DNA from: an uncultured Mailhella sp.
GTDB taxonomy: Bacteria > Desulfobacterota > Desulfovibrionia > Desulfovibrionales > Desulfovibrionaceae
Direction: 5' to 3'
Assembly (NCBI GenBank): GCA_910577155.1
Contig: CAJTMS010000059.1
Span: forward strand, 1-10,554
Length of the DNA: 10,554 nucleotides
A program made the position numbers and the translations under genes. Positions 7,144 to 10,554 of this stretch are shown here, piece after piece. The notes beneath the pieces were generated by a model. It worked only from the letters and a program-made list of their open reading frames with translations, made no database searches and had not been told where the DNA came from. Each line of letters opens with the position of its first letter. Within the stretch, counting starts at the first letter, position 1.

Positions 7144-8068
7144 GGGGAGACACTCCAAAATTATCCTGCGAATTGTTCATCATATAAATAAACACGTCTT
7201 CAAGGCTTGTTTCCATAGGCTCCACATGACAATTTTTTGCCAGTTTTTTCACGGTACTGCAGAGCATATCTTCATCAGTACTGCTCACATGCAAAGAAGA
7301 ACCAAAAACAACGGTCTGTTCAATTTCCGGCAATTCTTTCAGCTGATTAGCCAAGGCAATAAGATTATCTCCGTAAACAGCCACGGTATAAATCTTCTGC
7401 TCTGCAATAATTTCTTTTGCCGTACCGGACGCCAATAGTTTTCCATAGGAAATATAGGCAAGCTTGTGGCAGCGCTCTGCCTCGTCCATATAGTGCGTAC
7501 TGACTAAGACTGAAATTCCGTCTGCCGCAAGTTTATGCAGTTCATCCCAGAAATCACGGCGGGCTGTCGGATCAACGCCTGCTGTCGGTTCATCAAGCAA
7601 AAGAAGTTTAGGCTTATGCATCATACAGGCTGCAAGAGCAAGACGCTGTTTCCAACCGCCTGAAAGGGAGCCTGTAATTTGTTTTGCTCTGTTTTGCAAA
7701 TTCAAATTGACAAGCGTTTCTTCCACCAAAGCTTTTTTATTGTCCATTTCATAAAGCCTTGCAATAAATTCTAAATTTTCCTGTATGGTTAAATCATCCC
7801 AAAAGGAAAATTTTTGCGTCATGTAGCCCACTTTTGCTTTTATTTTTCGGCTTTCTTTCAAAATATCATAGCCAAGGCACGTGCCATAACCTGAATCTGG
7901 CGTCAGTAAGCCGCACATCAGCCGGATACACGTTGTTTTCCCGCTTCCGTTTGGTCCGAGAAAGCCATAAATTTCCCCTTGTTCCACACAAAGCGATACG
8001 TTATCCACAACTTTTTTTGTACCAAACGTTTTATTTAAATCATGTACATCAACTGCCAGCATATTCAT
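7127..8068 (-). CDS. ABC exporter ATP-binding protein (YbhF/CcmA-type)
   Basis: Cytoplasmic ATPase that powers the exporter. 313 aa with one nucleotide-binding domain: Walker A GPNGSGKT (38-45), Q-loop Gln85, signature LSGGWKQR (135-142), Walker B LLLLDE (155-160) with catalytic Glu160, D-loop AGVDP (163-167) and H-loop His192. The C-terminal part, about 225-313, ends with the SLEDVFIYM element common in this family of drug and multidrug exporters. E. coli YbhF carries two such domains in one chain; here there is one, so the ATPase should dimerise. The start is ambiguous between ATG at 8068 and ATG at 8062: the upstream GGGTAAGG is 1-6 bases from the first and about 7 from the second, and only two residues are at stake. 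It lies 17 bases after the adaptor gene and overlaps the permease gene. Confidence 0.93.
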   Translation of the reverse strand: MNMLAVDVHDLNKTFGTKKVVDNVSLCVEQGEIYGFLGPNGSGKTTCIRLMCGLLTPDSGYGTCLGYDILKESRKIKAKVGYMTQKFSFWDDLTIQENLEFIARLYEMDNKKALVEETLVNLNLQNRAKQITGSLSGGWKQRLALAACMMHKPKLLLLDEPTAGVDPTARRDFWDELHKLAADGISVLVSTHYMDEAERCHKLAYISYGKLLASGTAKEIIAEQKIYTVAVYGDNLIALANQLKELPEIEQTVVFGSSLHVSSTDEDMLCSTVKKLAKNCHVEPMETSLEDVFIYMMNNSQDNFGVSPHVQKN

Positions 8069-8085
8069 ACCTTACCCAATAATAC

Positions 8086-9045
8086 TTATTCGGAGAGGCT
8101 GACGCTCACAGGCTGCCCTGCATGCAATAATTTTCTGACTAAAAGCTCTTGCGGAACTGCCTCAACCATATAGACCAGTTTGGAACGGGTTTCATTGCTG
8201 TAAATAACGGGAGGGGTATATTCGGCATGAGGAGCAATATAATTAATTGTTGCAGAATATTCCTTCCCTGTTCCGTCAATGCCCCCGTCAACATGCACAA
8301 AAACGTTTTGTCCGTACTGCACTGTTGAAAAAAGTTCCTCCGGAATATAAAAACGCACCTTTATTTCATCCTGCAGCAAAAGCCAGACAACGGGACTTCC
8401 TGCCTGCACCCATTCTCCCTCATTATACAATGTATCATACACTAAGCCGTCACTGGGGGAAAAAAGCTGTTTTTGCGCTAGATCCCATTCCCTCTGTGCG
8501 ACGATTGCCTTAGCCGCTTCATAATGGGCATTCTGAGATTCGATTTGCTGTTCACGATGAGGAAGCCGATACACTTCAACCTGATGCTGAAGTTCTGAAA
8601 CTTTTTCATTACTTGCTTTTGCATGTGCTCTGAGCGTATCCAAATCCTGTTTTGAAATCGCCCCTTTTGCCGCAAGTTCCTCATTCCGTTTCAAAAGAAC
8701 ATTGGCATTTTTTGCTTCTGCCCGTGCCTGATTAAGCATTGCTGTTGCCATGGCAATTTCTTCCGGCCGCTTGCCGACTTTCATATCGTTGAGCTGAGCC
8801 AAGGCACTTTGCATTTCCCCTTTTGCCTGCATAAGGGCGTGTTTTTCCGATGCATTTTCCAATTCAAAGATAAGAGTATTCTTTTGGATTTGTTCACCTT
8901 TTTCAACGTGTAATTTTTCAAGACGACCAGAGCGGGAAGAGGATAAATAAAGGTATTCCCCCTCAACATAGCCTTGAAACATATCTTTTTCATTGCCGCA
9001 CGCTGAGCAAAGCAGCAAAACAAATGCAAACAAATATTTTTTCAT
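8086..9045 (-). CDS. HlyD-family membrane-fusion lipoprotein (YbhG-like)
   Basis: Periplasmic adaptor thought to link the inner-membrane ABC exporter to an outer-membrane channel. 319 aa. Residues 1-15 form a signal peptide ending in LLCSAC, so Cys16 is a probable lipidation site, with the mature protein anchored in a membrane. Then come the first half of a lipoyl/barrel-sandwich domain (about 32-62, SRSGRLEKLHVEKGEQI), a long helical hairpin rich in Ala, Gln and Glu (about 64-192), the second lipoyl half (about 195-222, SPSDGLVYDTLYNEGEWV) and beta-barrel segments to the end. ATG at 9045 has AGGAAA about 6 bases upstream; an in-frame ATG at 9081 would add 12 charged residues before the signal peptide and overlap the regulator gene, so it is not chosen. 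The gene starts 13 bases after the regulator stop codon. Confidence 0.9.
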   Translation of the reverse strand: MKKYLFAFVLLLCSACGNEKDMFQGYVEGEYLYLSSSRSGRLEKLHVEKGEQIQKNTLIFELENASEKHALMQAKGEMQSALAQLNDMKVGKRPEEIAMATAMLNQARAEAKNANVLLKRNEELAAKGAISKQDLDTLRAHAKASNEKVSELQHQVEVYRLPHREQQIESQNAHYEAAKAIVAQREWDLAQKQLFSPSDGLVYDTLYNEGEWVQAGSPVVWLLLQDEIKVRFYIPEELFSTVQYGQNVFVHVDGGIDGTGKEYSATINYIAPHAEYTPPVIYSNETRSKLVYMVEAVPQELLVRKLLHAGQPVSVSLSE

Positions 9046-9058
9046 GACGGATTTCCTT

Positions 9059-9706
9059 TTAAGTATACAAGCCTTTTTCAATAAGCGACTTTACATGCTG
9101 TTTATACTTTTCTTTGTCTATTGCTGATAATTTTAAAAGAGAGGATAATAAATCATGGGCAATAAGCGGAAATATAATCAGTCCAATGGCAGAAACGATA
9201 ATGTGCGTTGCCTGCAAGTGCGGGTTAATTTGTCCTTGCTTTTGTGCCTGAACAAAAATTTGCTGCACAGCCTGCAATTTTTTCACTGGATAATAGTTAA
9301 TAAACCGCTCTCTCAAATTTCCGCCCACATTAAATATTTCCCTGTTCCATAATTCGGGAAAAAGCGGCTCCTCTTCCATAATGGTAAAAAATCTGTCGAT
9401 AAAAACTGTTAAAATTTCCGGTACAGAATTTATTTTCTCAATGCCATCCCAAACATATTTTATTTTCGGAACAATACGTTCTGCCATGACAGTATCTAGT
9501 AATCCGTCCCAATTCTTAAAATAATAATGAACCATGGCTGACGTGACGCCTGATTTTTTCGCAATCTGCGCAACCGTTGTTTCACTTACCCCATGCTTGG
9601 CAAATAAATAAACCGCACTGTCCAAAATACGTTCGCGTTTATTTTCACCTGCCTGAGCTTTGGGACGCCCTTTGCCCAATGGTTTTTGTACTGCTGTTGT
9701 CTTCAT
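9059..9706 (-). CDS. TetR-family transcriptional regulator of the exporter operon
   Basis: DNA-binding repressor, probably of its own operon. 215 aa, usual for the family. The N-terminal domain has the typical ERILDSAVYLFAKHGV helix (25-40) and a helix-turn-helix at about 43-63 (TTVAQIAKKSG-VTSAMVHYYF), ending in the hallmark YYFKNWDGLL. The first 22 residues are a basic tail with GKGRPKA, which often contacts the minor groove. The C-terminal part is all-helical and would bind an inducer. Position as first gene before an HlyD adaptor, ATPase and permease matches E. coli CecR (YbiH). No Shine-Dalgarno sequence is seen before the ATG (the preceding bases are ATTATTT), so translation may be weak, which suits a repressor. 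A strong inverted repeat lies 5-32 bases upstream. Confidence 0.92.
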   Translation of the reverse strand: MKTTAVQKPLGKGRPKAQAGENKRERILDSAVYLFAKHGVSETTVAQIAKKSGVTSAMVHYYFKNWDGLLDTVMAERIVPKIKYVWDGIEKINSVPEILTVFIDRFFTIMEEEPLFPELWNREIFNVGGNLRERFINYYPVKKLQAVQQIFVQAQKQGQINPHLQATHIIVSAIGLIIFPLIAHDLLSSLLKLSAIDKEKYKQHVKSLIEKGLYT

Positions 9707-10007
9707 AAATAATTAATTAACTAATTATTTAATTAATTGCAAGCATTATTTTTAATATTTTATAATACTGCATAATAATAGAATAAACAGCACAGCCACC
9801 CAGAAATAAATTTGCTTTATTGGGAAAACAGGTTGATACACAAACATTTTGTTATGAAAAGCAGTTAACTTTATAGCGCATGGATATAATTACAAAAATT
9901 TCAGATCATCTTTTTTTATGGAGAAATGATTAGCCATACCTCTTTGCAATTATATTTATTTAGTGAAGTTATCCCCATGCCGGAATAAAGCGGATAAATA
10001 AGAATGT
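9707..10007. other. AT-rich intergenic region between hipA-like gene and exporter operon
   Basis: Besides the inverted repeat next to the regulator, this stretch holds a weak hairpin at 9799-9824 (CCCA and TGGG around ATAAA and TTTAT, with no T run) and no convincing terminator for the hipA-like gene. I see no RNA gene and no supported protein gene in it. Confidence 0.6.
9711..9738. promoter_or_regulatory. Inverted repeat, candidate operator of the TetR-family regulator
   Basis: Perfect 10-base arms AATTAATTAA (9711-9720) and TTAATTAATT (9729-9738) with an 8-base spacer that itself contains TAATTA. The repeat ends 5 bases before the regulator start codon and overlaps where its promoter must lie; TTGCAA at 9737-9742 could be a -35 box, but no good -10 box is seen 16-18 bases on. 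TetR-family repressors usually bind such repeats beside their own gene. AT-only arms are easier to find by chance in AT-rich DNA, so the assignment is tentative. Confidence 0.5.
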
Positions 10008-10554
10008 TTAGGGCTGTTCTTTTATCATGCGGCAATGCTTTTCTATGATTGTGATAATTTGGGTATATATATCTGATGAATAATCAGGCAAGGCATTTAA
10101 TTCTTCTGCAAGTTTTTGTGCTTTTTTAATTATTATTGAAGCTAATAAATCCAGCCGCTTTAATATGAAAGCAACAGAATAGCCTGAAATGAGAGCTAAT
10201 TTTTTAAAACTTTCGCGATTAACCGCACACATAAGATATTTGGAACCGCCTAACTTCATTGCCATTTTATGCTTGTCGTAATGAGGAGCATAAATTGCCG
10301 TACATATCAAATCATAACAAGGCGCTAATTCCGGGATAATATTTTTATGTAAAATCGAGAAATTTTTAGCATGGGCATCTCCATTTCCAATTAGATAATT
10401 AAAGATGACTAAATCAAGAAACGCTATTTTACTGGGAGCTAATACTTTTATGTCATTAAGTAAATGAAAGCAAGCTGCTAAATTGGGTCCACCCTCACTT
10501 TCATATTTATTTTCAGGAAGAACATTTAAAATTTGGCAAAAATCTTCCTGATGT
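10008..10554 (-). CDS. hipA: HipA-family Ser/Thr kinase toxin, C-terminal part (5' end outside window)
   Basis: HipA kinases phosphorylate translation factors (glutamyl-tRNA synthetase for E. coli HipA) and are held in check by the HipB antitoxin. The frame is open from the window edge to TAA at 10008, giving 181 complete codons of the C-terminal region. Diagnostic motifs, N to C: HQEDFCQ (10533-10553), KYESEGGPN (10482-10508), the catalytic loop NGDAHAKNFS (10356-10385) with its Asp and metal-binding Asn, then LAPCYDL (10308-10328) with the second metal-binding Asp. A helical tail of about 90 residues follows. All kinase-active residues in this part are present. A TTG at 10310 could be misread as a start of a 100-aa gene, but the frame continues upstream with conserved residues. 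The local DNA looks more AT-rich than the repair and exporter genes, in line with toxin-antitoxin modules being mobile. The 5' part and any hipB lie beyond the right edge. Confidence 0.88.
   Translation of the reverse strand, partial: HQEDFCQILNVLPENKYESEGGPNLAACFHLLNDIKVLAPSKIAFLDLVIFNYLIGNGDAHAKNFSILHKNIIPELAPCYDLICTAIYAPHYDKHKMAMKLGGSKYLMCAVNRESFKKLALISGYSVAFILKRLDLLASIIIKKAQKLAEELNALPDYSSDIYTQIITIIEKHCRMIKEQP

Noticed and set aside
9799..9824. Hairpin downstream of the hipA-like gene as a terminator
   Set aside because: The stem is interrupted by a bulge, mostly AT, about 180 bases from the stop codon and lacks a T run on the minus strand.
9880..9933. Plus-strand 17-codon reading frame starting ATGGATATAATT
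   Set aside because: No ribosome binding site and no recognisable sequence; too short to support.
9969..9997. TTATCC/GGATAA inverted repeat just after the hipA-like gene
   Set aside because: Only 6 bp with a 17-base loop and no T run; not a credible terminator or operator.
10008..10310. Independent 100-aa gene starting at TTG 10310
   Set aside because: The frame continues upstream to the window edge with clear HipA motifs, and the supposed start codon is the Leu of the conserved YDL motif.

Overview
The window is a chromosomal stretch from a Gram-negative bacterium with moderately low GC (about 40% by eye, with much more AT-rich intergenic DNA). Gram-negative is inferred from a periplasmic-adaptor type exporter and a lipoprotein signal peptide. 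The set (uvrB-ligA pair, stand-alone cbiB, CecR/YbhG-like efflux operon) would suit a proteobacterium; a gut-type Desulfovibrionaceae relative is only a guess. No insertion sequence, phage gene, tRNA, rRNA or CRISPR array is visible.

Layout from left to right. At 10-300 (minus) is a small hydrophilic, charged protein of unknown function with a textbook ribosome binding site. At 370-402 is an intrinsic terminator for the next unit. At 438-4585 (minus) is a two-gene DNA repair operon, uvrB then ligA, whose stop and start codons overlap as ATGA. The 398 bases between uvrB and cbiB (4586-4983) hold a possible uvrB promoter and a structured block that ends, on the minus strand, in a terminator-like hairpin with no upstream minus-strand gene. 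This is the best candidate in the window for an undescribed RNA element. At 4984-5991 (plus) is cbiB/cobD of cobalamin synthesis, starting at TTG.

Convergent with cbiB, and only 3 bases away, is a minus-strand operon running from 9706 to 5995: a TetR-family regulator, a membrane-fusion (HlyD-like) lipoprotein adaptor, an ABC ATPase and an ABC-2 permease. It resembles a reduced version of the E. coli cecR-ybhG-ybhF-ybhS-ybhR cluster. It has one ATPase domain and one permease, so the exporter probably works as a homodimer; an outer-membrane partner would have to come from elsewhere. A perfect 10-base inverted repeat directly upstream of the regulator is its likely operator.

At the right edge (10008-10554, minus) is the C-terminal part of a HipA-family Ser/Thr kinase toxin. 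Its catalytic motif is intact and its 5' part lies outside the window. Most of the window is ordinary housekeeping and transport. The points worth checking are the intergenic structured element, the operator, the reduced exporter and the HipA gene.
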